Below are positions 51,374-62,291 of a stretch of DNA of 64,000 nucleotides, one piece after another. A program made the translations under genes and the position numbers. The notes under the pieces are model-generated. The model did no database searches, had not been told where the DNA came from, and saw only the letters and a program-made list of their open reading frames with translations. The stretch's first letter is position 1, and each line of letters starts with the position of its first letter. This DNA is from Micromussa lordhowensis (taxonomy: Eukaryota; Cnidaria; Anthozoa; Scleractinia; Lobophylliidae), in assembly GCA_964020085.1 (NCBI GenBank), contig OZ026608.1, positions 1,764,881 to 1,828,880 on the forward strand, in the 5' to 3' direction.

Positions 51374-51420
<47 letters not shown>

Positions 51421-51640
51421 CCACCCAATCAATCAGGCTTCTCTTTCTGACTGCTTAAGTTGGAAAATTTACTGCGATGATCATTCATAACTTTCATCTA
51501 TAACTGCAGTTCAAATATGAATTATTTCATCTATATTTCACATCATTTCACTCCTCACGGGAAGATATGAACTCATTTAATTGACCTCGCTCCCAATGGG
51601 TGGCTTCATAGCTCAGTTGGTAGAGCATCGCACTGGTATC

Positions 51641-51674
<34 letters not shown>

Positions 51675-54600
51675 TGATTTTTTTCAGGCTTCTCTTTCCG
51701 ACTGCTTAAGTTGGAAAATTTACTGCGATGATCATTCATAACTTTCACCTATAACCGCAGTTCAAATATGAATTATTTCATATATATTTCAAATCAATCA
51801 ACCAGTTAGTCAGTCAGCCAATCAGGTCATCCTGCAGAAGCATAAAACCACACGTGTGACTATACCAAGAGGGATAATTATGGCTGGTAGTTCACCACTC
51901 TGTACTAATCTTGTGATGAAAAAAGAAACCATGGATACACAATTCAAGGTTTTTCTTTCAATGGTGCTAAAACAAAGCAGACTTAGATCAAACAACTACG
52001 ACTCATAAAATACTCATAATATTCTCTGACAATGTTGCATGTACACTTTTTGTGTTCTGTAGGAAAAAGACCTTTAAACAGCTGTATGGAGGAAGGATGG
52101 AATAAAATAAAACAGACAGAAAGGAATAAGATGGAAAAACAACCTGACAGTATGAAGAAATAGAAGAAAACAAGAAGGGAAGGGGGGAAGGAACGAAGGA
52201 GGCAAAGAAGCAAGGAAAGATTAAAGGGAAAAGTGTAGGAAGGAAGGGTGGAAGAACAATTAAATCTCTAGAGTAAGAAATATGAGATGTTCGCGTGATG
52301 TGCTACAACTGATAATGATATGATTATAGATCATAAGCGAAGCCTTGGTGCCATGACTGACTGGCTCATAGCTGCTGGAGCTTATCCAGGTTTCAGTAGC
52401 ATGACGCAGCTAGAAGTATTTCTACTCTCCCTGGATGGGATGCTATTCCATTGCAGGTCCCTTCCCTGCAATTTGTTAGCTTTCCCCAACAATTTGCCGG
52501 TGCCCATTTATACTCCTGGGTGGAGAGAGGCACTGTGAGAGTAAAGTGTCTTGCCCAAGAACACAGCACAATGTCCCTGGCCAGGCTCAAACCCCACCTG
52601 CTCGGTCTGGAGTCAGGCGCACTAACCATGAGGCCACCCTGCCTCCCTCAATGCTTATAGATAGTTCTCGAGAATTGTATACCTGTTCTGTTGATGTAAG
52701 GGGCTTGCAGAGTTTAAATATCTTTGACAGCTCGGCTAGCCCTGTAAACAAGGGAACACACATTATTTCTATTACTTGGGATAATGCTCACACCAAGTAC
52801 AACTAGGATTATGCTGTGTAACGTAATCAAGAACCTTCTAAATCATCTGCAATCACTGTTCTACTTGAGACTTGCTGAAGTGAAAGAAATTTGATAGTTT
52901 AATTGTATCAATTAACTTCACTATATAAATTTGTCTCGAAGAATTACAGGGTAGCAAACAAGAAAAGGATTAATTTTAGCCTTTTATACTACATCACACT
53001 AAGATTAAAAAAAAGTATTTGACAATTTGCGAGAAGACGAGTACTACGGTAGTACATGAAACATTATTTCATGATAGCAAATTAAAATCACTTCAAAAAA
53101 GAATTAGCTTTGTACCTTCTGATCCTTGGTTTTTCAGCTTCTCAAGCATATCAAAAGCAGTAACAACATTACCAGGGCAGTTAGGATCAGCATTTAAAAA
53201 GTCCTTGAAAACAAATTAAACAAAAAAGATGCTGTGTAAACCAGCAGAAAGAAAAACGTAAACTTGCTGTATCAAATCTTACTAAGGTTTAATGTGAGGA
53301 TGTAATTAGAAAGACATTTTAGGAACATAATTTAACGCCTGAATAACTTTAAGCTGGTAGTAAAATTACCTTTGTCACTGCAGGAAAGAAGAATTCCCGT
53401 TCACTTCCAGTGAAGCTAATCATGTAAATAGGAGCACTGGCTGCCAGAGCTGCGTCAATCACATTTGGATACTTAAAACGCATGTAAGCACTAAGCATAC
53501 CACCATAACTGAAATAAAATATTTGAAAATTTAGGATACTTTTTAAATTAACTAACTGATTTTTTAGCATTTAATGAAAGTTTGTTTTGGATGTTACTTT
53601 CTCCCCTTAATAACAAAATTACTTCATTGTGATTGGCTGAGAACAGGCATATTTATCGTTAATTTTTAATTTATCCTGCAGTGCAAATTACTGCGTATGC
53701 ATTCATAATTTTCCCTGTCATATAATAAATAACTAATCAAATGAAAGCTCAAGAAATTAAGGATTACACTATACTCATGGTATTTATAAATTCTCCCTTT
53801 AAGTTGAAAACATTTTCAAATATCATTTGTAGTGTAAATCTTTAATTGCATTTGCATTCATATAATTAGCTATACATATTGAAGTATAATACTAGGTAAG
53901 GAGAAATATAGAAAATGATCAAATGATTTACAAATTAGTAACTTCTCCCATATTTGTACTAATAATAAACAAATAGGTATTCTCCATTTTACAGTTAGTA
54001 ACAAACACATTAAGGAGAATTTGAAAGTTGACAATAAGGTTAAATTAAAACTACCCACCTTCCACCAAAAGCAACAACTTTACTCTCTGTAGCTTTAAAC
54101 TGAATTTTAAGATCTGTAACTAGAACAGCAAAGTCTGCCATGGCTTGCTCCACTGTAAGGAAGCCAACTTTATCATGGTCGAATGATGACGAACCAAACG
54201 GCATAGATTCTCCATAATACCTCTTTTATTAAAAATAATAGACAATTATTATTGGGTGAAGTTGAGCATGATATCATGAATTATCAAAACCGAGGTCTGT
54301 GTTATCTTCTGAAGCCAAAGGCTGAGGCAGATAACACAGACACAAGGTTTTGATAATTCATGATATCATGCAAAAGCCAAATTCAATAATAATATTGTTT
54401 TATTATACATTTACACATATAATTCATCCTCAAGAACAGAAGCGAAGCGTTCAGCCATTCTGTTTCTGAGGAGAACACTCCAAGGGGCTTAGTAACAAGG
54501 CAGACGTTGAACTTGACATGATAAATGCAATATCTGCAGCAGATATTGCATTTATCGTGTCAAGTTCACAAGCTATTGTGAATTGATTGAATGCTCTCGA

Positions 54601-56314
54601 CCAATCAGATTTTTCATAGTGAGTCTGATGTATAATAATATAAACTCTCACTTTATGTACCTTACTAATGCTACATGCTACATGTTATTGTCTCCAGTTG
54701 TACAAATATAAATGGTAAAGGATGCGACTTGGCAATATGAACAGACCTAATTATCAGAAACTCTGAGACTGTGACTTCAACAATTCAGTTATTTTACACA
54801 GTGTCTACAAGACAGAAGGAAACACAAAAACAAGACTTCGAAGCTTATTACAAAGCATTTTAATAGAGAATTTGAAATTAATCAAGTTAAACTTTTCCAA
54901 GAACAATGACTTTCTAGTTACCATTTCCTACTCCTTCATGTAGTTTGTCCAGTTGGAAAAAATAATACCGGTACTTAGGAAAGATTGAGGGGCATGAGAA
55001 AAACTTGATGAGGGACAGAGGGGATCAGAAAAAACACTATTAATGATTACATTTTGTACTACGAGTAAAACACAAAATGTCTATAATTTACTAACATGTT
55101 CACCAAATATAACTAAGGCATTGAATTTCTCAGCTGCCTCAAATACAAAGCCAGAATTGTCCCAGAATCCTGTGATAGGCCCTTCATTACCAGTGTAAAA
55201 GAATATTGGTCCATTCTCATTCCAGTATTGATCTATAAAAAAAAAACATTCTAGAGTTTCAGTTACAATTATTTTTGACGCAGACTGGCATTTCTTTTGT
55301 AGGTGCAGCAATAGATCACTGCAAAGTTGTGAATTTGGCCTCCTTCTGCAACTGATCGGTAGTTTTCCTCCAATTGGCCCAAATCCGATTATACCAAATT
55401 TTAAATAGGGAATGATTTATCATCTTAGGTAATTTACCTTTCCAAGACAGATAATTTGCCTAGATTTTAAACTTTCTGTTTGAAGGAATTTTGAGGTAAA
55501 GTTTGTCTTTGCATGGTATGTTTGTTAGCACATTTTAGAGTTGACGGCAGTGCTTTCAATATCACTTAGCATTCAGTGGATCTCCAGTGGATTTTCTGTC
55601 ATAACTCTCCTACACAATGTTAGCAGTTTTAAAATTAAGCTCTCTAGAGAAAGATGTTATGGGTATCTCAGGAAGCATATCACTTTGGGTATCTCTTATT
55701 GCTCTCACAGGTGGGCTCTCACAGGGCTTTGGCAGCTACATTCCAGTGGGGGAGGGGGGGGGGGGGCTCCCATATCAAAAGAACGTGGGTGCTCATTGGA
55801 AATTTTGAAAAGAATCTCTTAAGGGAACCACGATTCAGTTTTTTGGGCATGGCTCAAAATGTTTTTTTTTAGGGGATGTTCAAGTTGCAAACAGTTTTAG
55901 AAAAGAAAAAAGGAAAACGTTGCTTCAAACCACAACTATCTCATAAGGCGGTGCACTCGATCATAAAACTAAATAATAAATCCTTTCAAACAAGCTTGAC
56001 GTGTTAAGAACCTGTTGCAGGATAATATTCAGCCTTGTTCACATTTAGCAGAGCTTGAAGCAAGCTGACTTACCTGTATAAATGTAACGTTGTTTGAAAG
56101 TTTTATCTTGAACGAAGTTGAAATGGTCGAGGTTCTGCTCAAAATAAGCAGTCTCGTAAGGAACAGTAGCCCCAGCGCCAGCCAAGGAAACGAAAGCAAG
56201 CAGGGCAAAGTTTAAAACGCAAGCCATCGTCCACATCGAGTTTTGTTTCACGAGGATGTCTTGTGACAGGACAGGGTTGCCAGCCCCAGTCTCTTTCCAG
56301 TCAAAGTGTTGCAT
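48524..56314 (-). CDS. DPP7: S28 serine peptidase, dipeptidyl peptidase 2 (DPP7)-like, complete, 11 exons
   Basis: Lysosomal or vesicular exopeptidase that releases N-terminal X-Pro/X-Ala dipeptides. Exons in gene order: 56314-56074, 55232-55096, 54222-54059, 53508-53370, 53203-53116, 52741-52683, 51193-50903, 50042-49886, 49374-49310, 49206-49136 and 48605-48524. Phases agree throughout. An ATG at 56236 gives 471 aa with a signal peptide (MWTMACVLNFALLAFVSLAG). The first in-frame ATG (56314) gives 497 aa. Landmarks: LDHFNF, GPIFFYTGNEGP and HRYYGESMPFG-like. The nucleophile is GGSYGGMLSAY (Ser155), Asp is in SNGDLDPW (Asp415) and His in GGAHHLDLR (His440), with the same 25-residue Asp-His gap as PRCP. 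DYPYPTNFLAPLP and ADPTGCGLGPDSRAWDYQ favour DPP7. LCKPLTS is more like PRCP, so an early-branching S28 member is possible. The gene is convergent with RIC1. Confidence 0.94.
49465..49870 (-). repeat. DPP7 intron 8 segment, source or sister of the copy at 45110-45490
   Basis: This is the intron between exons 9 and 8 on the plus strand. It ends only about 16 bases before exon 8. It matches the intergenic copy across about 380 bp with scattered substitutions and one 30-bp indel. Confidence 0.85.
51196..51435 (+). repeat. (CAAT)n-type microsatellite array
   Basis: About 240 bp of tetranucleotide units drifting between caat, cagt, caac and caag, with a long pure caat run near 51380-51420. It starts two bases beyond a DPP7 exon acceptor and takes up the adjacent intron. 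Confidence 0.92.
51430..51795 (+). mobile_element. tRNA-Thr-derived SINE with duplicated body
   Basis: The body words caggcttctctttc.gactgc, ttaagttggaaaatttactg, cgatgatcattcataacttt and gcagttcaaatatgaatt occur at 51434-51535 and again at 51684-51785, on both sides of a tRNA-like head. The second body directly follows the head. The first may be an older insertion or a tandem dimer. It is related to the element at 29440-29760. Confidence 0.8.
51602..51673 (+). tRNA. tRNA-Thr (GGT)-like sequence, SINE head
   Basis: 72 nt that fold as a cloverleaf. The acceptor GGCTTCA pairs with TGAAGCC. The D arm is GCTCAGTTGGTAGAGC and the T arm is CACGGGTTCGAATCCCGT. The seven-base anticodon loop CTGGTAT gives anticodon GGT. 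The anticodon stem has a weak A-C pair at its base. Boxes A and B are intact. Because SINE body sequence follows, I read it as a repeat head rather than a working tRNA gene. A functional gene cannot be excluded. Confidence 0.6.
52335..52655 (-). mobile_element. tRNA-derived SINE (family 1), minus copy
   Basis: Complement of 46137-46432: ctggagcttatccaggtttc, tccctggatgggatgctatt, atttatactcctgggtggag, gtgtcttgcccaagaacaca and ctaaccatgaggccaccctg. It lies 27 bp from the small DPP7 exon 52683-52741. Confidence 0.9.
54236..54655. mobile_element. Hairpin-bearing MITE, copy 2, with two palindromes
   Basis: The first hairpin (54258-54372) is atgatatcatgaattatcaaaac / gttttgataattcatgatatcat, around tctgtgttatct..aggcagataacacaga. 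The second (54503-54573) is aacttgacatgataaatgcaata / tattgcatttatcgtgtcaagtt. It starts acaattattattgggtgaag and ends gatgtataataata, parallel to 34353-34735. It lies in a DPP7 intron. Confidence 0.75.
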
Positions 56315-56560
56315 GACCTATCCATCGCGTGACCTCCCAAGCACATGGCCTCGCCAGTTACTCCAGCTTTAAACTTCTAAATAACTCAACGGTTTAGGGC
56401 AAAAAAAATGTTTCAACAAGAAAGTGAAGTGTAAACATTAACTAGATTTCAAAAACAATGAGCGAGATTAAAAACACAAAATCCTAGTTCCGTGTGAAAA
56501 CGAAATGGGCGCGGCCAATATTGCAAAAAAGCAAGTAGGTAAGAAAAGGTAGTTCGTACT

Positions 56561-57046
56561 CCCGGGGGGGGGGGGGGTACTCCCGGAAAAATTGGGTAGG
56601 GGTGTGCGGCCCGCTCCCTAAAACCCTTACCCTATTTATGACCAAAATCTGCGCTTTTCCCTACCCTATTTATGACCTGACCCTTAAATCAATACCCTGT
56701 TTCAGACCTGCCTCAAAATTATTTCCCTAGTTTAGACCAATGTTAATTAAAGGCAATGTTTATCTGCTTTTATTAGGTAGGTTATAAGAGGGCTTTTGTT
56801 GCTGGTCTTATCTAACGCGCGTAGCAGGCGTTAAACGGGGGGACATGCTGAAGAAGTAGCTTCTTCCAAAAAGGACGAATTCAACACTAGAGTGCAAAAA
56901 TCGATACCCTATTTATGACCAAAATGGCGCCAAAATGGCCAAAATCGATATCTATCTACCCCATTTATGACCAAAACGGCTGAAAACCCCTACCCTTTGG
57001 GGCCGCACATACCTGTATAGCCCATATAAGGGAGTACCCCCCGGGT
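56561..57046 (+). mobile_element. GGGGTACTCCC-ended repeat, complete-looking copy
   Basis: Opens cccggggggg...gtactcccgg and closes gggagtaccccccggg, so its ends are inverted repeats. The body repeats ccctatttatgacc four or more times and has gtgtgcggcccgctccctaaaac near the left and aaagggtagg-complement words with ggccgcacatacctg near the right. Related copies: 34800-35115, 40540-41120 and about 57180-57480. Confidence 0.8.
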
Positions 57047-57179
57047 TCGTACTATCGAGGCATATCTCTTGAGAATCTTCAGAGTCTAAGTCACAAAACG
57101 CCCCGAGGGAGGGGATAATTCCTTGTATAAAGTACTTATTTATTTTAGATGTTTAGCTTAGGAGTTCTCCCCAAAGGCG

Positions 57180-57480
57180 GCCTGCTTCCTGTAATCTTTA
57201 CTTTTTAGACCAAAATATGTACCCTTTGATACTTTATTTCTGGCATGGCCAAAAACTTTACTACGCGTCTCCACGGCTTCAGCTCGCCACGTATGTCTTC
57301 ATTAAGTTGAACATTTGGGAACGAGTTTCTTCTGAACAACATACACACAACATCCCGGAAGTGCGAGCAAAATGTACCCTATTTCGCCAAACATGTTCAA
57401 AATTTACGCTTAGTCTGAGTAAAATGGTTAAATACCTTTTAGGGTTACATATACCTGTAAAACTTATAGAAGAGAATATC
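57180..57480 (+). repeat. Diverged relative of the GTACTCCC repeat
   Basis: Similar order of words: gaccaaaatatgtaccctttg, aaatgtaccctatttcgcc, aggattacatatacctgtaa-like, and agaatatctcaactccc. No terminal G runs remain. The 128-codon frame here is not credible. Confidence 0.45.
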
Positions 57481-57556
57481 TCAACTCCCAAGAATATTTT
57501 GATCCAAAATAAAATAAAGGTTTCGCGAGGCGTGCGCACATCTAGTATTCTCTTTC

Positions 57557-57642
57557 GCAACCGTTTTAAGGGTCGTCACGCAACACTTCTCCCCACTAAG
57601 TAGGGGCAAGCGTTGCGTGACAATCCTCAAGACGGCTGCAAA
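57557..57642. mobile_element. Intact short palindromic MITE (86 bp)
   Basis: gcaaccgttttaagggtcgtcacgcaac ... gttgcgtgacaatcctcaagacggctgc, with a loop containing ctccccactaagtaggggc. It is related to 21496-21575 and about 39334-39392. Confidence 0.8.
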
Positions 57643-58544
57643 TGAGTCCTTTATTTTTCTACGGTGAAATAATAATGCTCAGCTTCAGGACTAGGGACCA
57701 TGAGGACTCCAACTTGAGTTTAAAAAAAGGGTTACAAAGACAAGTGAACTAGTCTGCACTCTTGTTTTATATTGAACTTGATCCACCAAGAAAATTTCAG
57801 CACCCGTTGACTCGACCCAGGCAGTGGCCGGAACAGTTTTACGTGTCGGTTGAAATACAAGTTGTTCTCCCAGTTTGAGCTAATTTACCCTTCAGTCGTG
57901 TATTTATTCAATCCTAACTACGGACAATATTCCTGTAGCTGACCAAAAGGAGCGCAACGTCTTCAAAAGAATTAAGCACGCTTGAAACGGCCCCAGAAAT
58001 TCTGTGGGTGTGCGAAAGTTGCCTGTTTCACAGTTTCAGATATTAGAACCAATTCATTCCAAAGATCAAAAGATCAGTTCTCCTTACTGATTGTTACACA
58101 TTACTTCTGACGTTAGTTATGAGAAAATTGGTGATACATTGAGACATTCACCCCTTGATGATTTACTTTATTCTCATCACCTGTTTGCATGATAATGTAT
58201 TCATAATGTAAGGAGAAATTAAATTTTCATCACTCCTGGGAATTTAAGGTTTACTAGCCTTCCATGAACAACAATAACAATACTAAACGGGACACACAAG
58301 CTGCAAAATGATTTTATTACAATAAGATTACATTTTGATCTGATTTCTCTCTGGACAGTTCCAAGTACTTCAATCCATCTAAAATCTCTTTGTACTTGGT
58401 GTTTTATGTCAACGTTCCTCAAGTCTCTCGTTCTGATACAAAACAATTAGAACCCTTGAGAAAAATGTCCAAGCATCACATTAAAAAAAAACATTGCTAA
58501 AGAGCAATGAAACACACTAGGTGCCTGCTAGTATTAAAATGATT

Positions 58545-58790
58545 ACAGTGTGACTACTCTAACCGAGGCCACCTGACAAAATTTTCTACAAATTTAACGA
58601 CTGCATATCATGGAGGTTAACAATAATTTTCCAACAAATTATCCAAAATGAACACAATTCTGTTGCCTTTGTAATGTATAGCTTGATTACAAGGATAATT
58701 TGTGGGAAACTATTGCTAACCTCCATGATTTTTATTTAAATTTTTGGAGAATTTTGTCGGGTGGCCTTGGTTGGAGTAGTCACACGGTAA
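58545..58790. mobile_element. Inverted-repeat element
   Basis: Left arm tgactactctaaccgaggccacctgacaaaattttc ... catggaggttaacaata and right arm tattgctaacctccatg ... gaattttgtcgggtggccttggttggagtagtca. The spacer is about 70 bp. The word ggccttggttggag.ag.ca also occurs at 62252-62272, near the 3' end of the acidic-exon gene. Confidence 0.8.
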
Positions 58791-59154
58791 GATAACACCA
58801 TTAATCTGGGTTTGTTCCTCAACATCACAACAGCTCCGCAACAACAAGGAGTGGATCAGCTGACCCACTCCACAATACACCTGCCAGTGGACGCACAGTT
58901 GAGAAACAAACATGGACAGCTGCAAACGTGCAGTGGCAACTTTACATTTCTATCTCATTACAAAAACTAAACTTTAACTCTTGTTCCACAAGGAGTTTGA
59001 CAATGTTCTCTCATTATATACAATATTTACAATGAACTGCATCACATCATAATAAACAGGTCCGTTTATGGTGCAAGTATTGAGAGGTATAAGCAAGGAG
59101 TCATTTAGGGAACTGGTCAAAACTATTTTACATGCTCGGGACCCACTTTTGAGG

Positions 59155-59580
59155 GGTGGGGGTAGGTGAGAGACCATGGGCCTCCAAGGCTAGGTGGGGG
59201 GATAGGTGAGAGACCATGTGCCTCCAAGGCTAGGTGGGGGGGGGGGGGATAGGTGAGAGACTATGTGCCTCCAAGGCTAGGTGGGGGGATAGGTGAGAGA
59301 CCATGTGCCTCCAAGGCTAGGTGGGGGGATAGGTGAGAGACCATGTGCCTCCAAGGCTAGGTGGGGGGATAGGCGAGAGACCATGCGCCTCCAAGGCTAG
59401 GTAGGGGGATAGGTGAGAGACCATGTGCCTCCAAGGCTAGGTGGGGGGGGGATAGGTGAGAGACCATGCACCTCCAAGGCTAGGTGGGGGGGAATAGGCG
59501 AGAGACCATGTGCCTCCAAGGCTAGGTGGGGGGATAGGTGAGAGACCATGTGCCTCCAAGGGGGATAGGTGAGAGTCAAC
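59155..59580 (+). repeat. Minisatellite, about 40-bp unit, about ten copies
   Basis: The unit is ataggtgagagaccatgtgcctccaaggctaggtggggg. Units differ mainly in the length of the G run (5-11) and single bases. The minus-strand reading frame through it (HLALEVHGLSPIPP-like) is a by-product of the 42-bp variants. Confidence 0.93.
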
Positions 59581-60865
59581 GTGTGAAGATGGGAATAGGT
59601 GAGAAACCCCATGGGACAGCAGAGTGGGGGAGGGTTACATGCATTTCCTTGGGCCATAGATTTTTGCTAGGTACATTGGCAAAAACAATTAATATAAGTA
59701 AATTAAATTTGTACACATTTTGCAAAATTAAACCTTCATTATTTTTTAAAACTCATCAAGTTGTGATTTATAAAATGTTATACTAAAATATTAAGACAGT
59801 GCCCCTTTAAAATGTGGTGCTGCACAAGAATTTCAAATGTTAACAATTACATACATCAGAAGCCCATCTTGGTTACCAAGCTATGCTTTTTTGGGTACAA
59901 AATAACCCCTAAAATGCAACTAGTCATTCTTAATATACAGATCAATCGGTAGACTAAAAGTGCTTTCAAGTGCACTTGTGCGTTTCACCTTAAAAAAAAT
60001 TACAAACTGCTACTCATGGTGTTATTAATTGGTAAAAAGTGATTTGAAAAGAGAACCAGGTGAAAGTTTCTAAAGAGAAAACAATAAGAAAACACCTACA
60101 AGGATAATTTTCCCTCCTAACATTTCTAAGCTGCAATATTGTCAAATCCAAACATCTACCATGTACAGCAAACAAAACTACGCTGTACATGCACTCCCAT
60201 AGAAAGAATAGAGTATCTTTTCAGTTCAACGAGATTATTACAAGTAATGAGAAGTAAATAATTACAATTCTCCTGTAACATGGTCATCAAAGTTTTATTT
60301 TCTTAAAAAACACAATATAAAGTGTATTTGGCAAACATGGTACATGTACAGTAAAAGTCTACACTGCAAAGCCTTTATATAAAAATATACCTGTGCATGA
60401 TATCTACACTTGATTAGAGAAATGTTGACCAATATCATTGCACTGACCATGAACAATGTGCCAAAGTTTTAACTGGGAATGGGAAAAAAAGAATGGTTGT
60501 CCATTACAGAATAAAGATGTTAATATTAGACAGGTTGCAAAAATCATGCTTTATGCTTTGCACAGGGTCAGTGTTTCATCAGTTAGGTGTATGTTGTATA
60601 TGTCAGCCTATATTCTATGACTATAAAGTTTAAAACAACTTCATCAAATATATGTACAGTCATTGCAAAATTACCTACATAAATGAACACAAGAAACAAA
60701 AATAATATTATTTTAATATACAATTCATCTTATTAGTCATGGCTATGGATTCATAGGCCACCTTACTTATTGCTGGTTTTCACTGTCATGCTGCAAAAAA
60801 GTAAATCCAAAACTATTGAGTCCAAAATAATATATAGATTTAGGCCAGCCTAAAAGCGTAGCTCC

Positions 60866-61096
60866 TGGGCCGGGTTGTTCAGAGCCCGATCAAACTAGCC
60901 GAGGATAAAGTAGAATTTTGATTTGAGTTTTGTAACTTTGCGGTGAGATTTTCTGTATATTGTTTTTGTGTTTTGAATTTTAATGAAAGCAAAATACGCA
61001 AAACAAAAGCAGTGACAAAACTTTGTACAAAAGAAAAGGTTATAATTTGGTTAAATTTTAATCCTGGGTTAGCGTTAACCGGCTTCCTACCAACCC
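60866..61096. mobile_element. MITE with GGGCCGGGTTGTTC terminus, copy 2
   Basis: Starts ctgggccgggttgttcagag and ends ttaatcctgggttagcgttaaccggcttcctaccaaccc. The middle matches 27505-27723 (gaattttgattt.agttttgtagct, aaaacaaaagca). It is non-coding. Confidence 0.75.
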
Positions 61097-61784
61097 TACG
61101 CTGTTTACAGCAAGTTAATCCTGACATGAGCCCGCGATCTAATCGAAAAAAGCAGCACTTGGGCAGCGGTCAACTTTAAAAAAACACGTGACCTCGATGA
61201 GCCCTGAACTTGAGCCCGCGATATGGTCACGTGATACTGGTCAGCGGATTCCTTGTTTTGACAGGTGTCAATTGACTGCAACATGGATGTCCAAAGGACG
61301 CTTTAAACCAAGGGTACATGTGCTCTGTCAACCTACAAGGAAAGCCCGCGAAAACTGAAGCCTCGTTTTGGTTTACGTGTCAATTGTGGCCGCCATGTTG
61401 CGCGACTCCACCACCGTCGCCGTCGTCGTCGTCGTCGTCGTGCGTACGCGCCCACGAGCAATACCGCTAGCCATGATACACATGAGAAAATCAGTTCATG
61501 GGTTCCCTTCAGTTTCCTAATATGGGTATGGGGCTCCGCTTGGCGGCCTTCGGCCGCCGGAGCTCCGCTATCAAGAATATTACGAGTTGTAGAAAATTTC
61601 TAGATATTCTGCTGATGCCGAGGGGCACCAACATGACGGTCGGAAATCAATGAAAACGTCTGAAATTCACTTCTGCTGTAAAAAGCAGTCAGTTCACCCT
61701 CATGAACAAGTAAACATTAACAGTAACACTTCTTGCAAGACCTCAACTGTTCAGATTGTTCAAAATCACAGATGAGGTATTTTT

Positions 61785-61925
61785 TTAAGCATACGTGACA
61801 GCCTTCTGGCGGCCACCTATATATTGTGTGGCGTGAAACTCTGAAATTCAAAATTCTCAATCTTAAAGACAGTGGATGCTATATTGAGCTAAACACCTTC
61901 AACAAGATATATATAATTATATTAA
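61785..61925 (+). repeat. Dispersed repeat, copy 2 (pair with 44140-44280)
   Basis: acagccttctggcggccacc, gtgtggcgtgaaactctgaa, attcaaaattct, ggatgct and caagatatatataat correspond in order to the 44140 copy. Confidence 0.5.
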
Positions 61926-62291
61926 GGGCATCTAATACCCAGTAAAGGGTGAAAACTCAGGGGTCTTTAAAATTTTGACTATGCATGTGAAAACCAAGAA
62001 TTTACTAGATAACATGCTTGAGGAAATGTTACAATGCAATTTCTTCGACCAAGCTCACCAAACAAAACTTTTTGTAAATTAAGGAACGAAAATCTCATTT
62101 CAACAACAGATTTTCGACAAAAAAGTGGTCTAAGCAGACTGCACACTACAGAGAGGCGATAGTAACATTTTATTGCGATTTTAGCATTTAACATGTTTAA
62201 CCTTGACTAGTTGGCAGTGGTCAATTTGCAGTATTAAAATTTGCTAGTGTGGCCTTGGTTGGAGAAGCCATACTGTAAAATTACTACTACT

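Larger units (their letters stand above)
56315..62291. other. Intergenic interval upstream of DPP7
   Basis: Holds the DPP7 promoter (next to 56314) and the repeats listed separately. I see nothing in 57660-58540, 59660-60860 or 61130-61780 beyond AT-rich sequence and a short (gtc)n run at 61417-61441. Confidence 0.5.

Noticed and set aside
51196..51435. CRISPR-like regular repetition
   Set aside because: Simple tetranucleotide microsatellite with no spacers, in a eukaryotic intron.
57217..57603. 128-codon plus frame
   Set aside because: Lies across two repeats (the GTACTCCC relative and the 86-bp MITE). No domain words.
59397..59657. Repetitive Pro/His-rich minus frame
   Set aside because: A by-product of the 40-bp minisatellite, whose unit length varies and breaks the frame.
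61383..61500. Frame starting gccATGttgcgcgac with a Val run
   Set aside because: The Val run is a (gtc)n microsatellite. The context is repetitive and no further exon could be linked.
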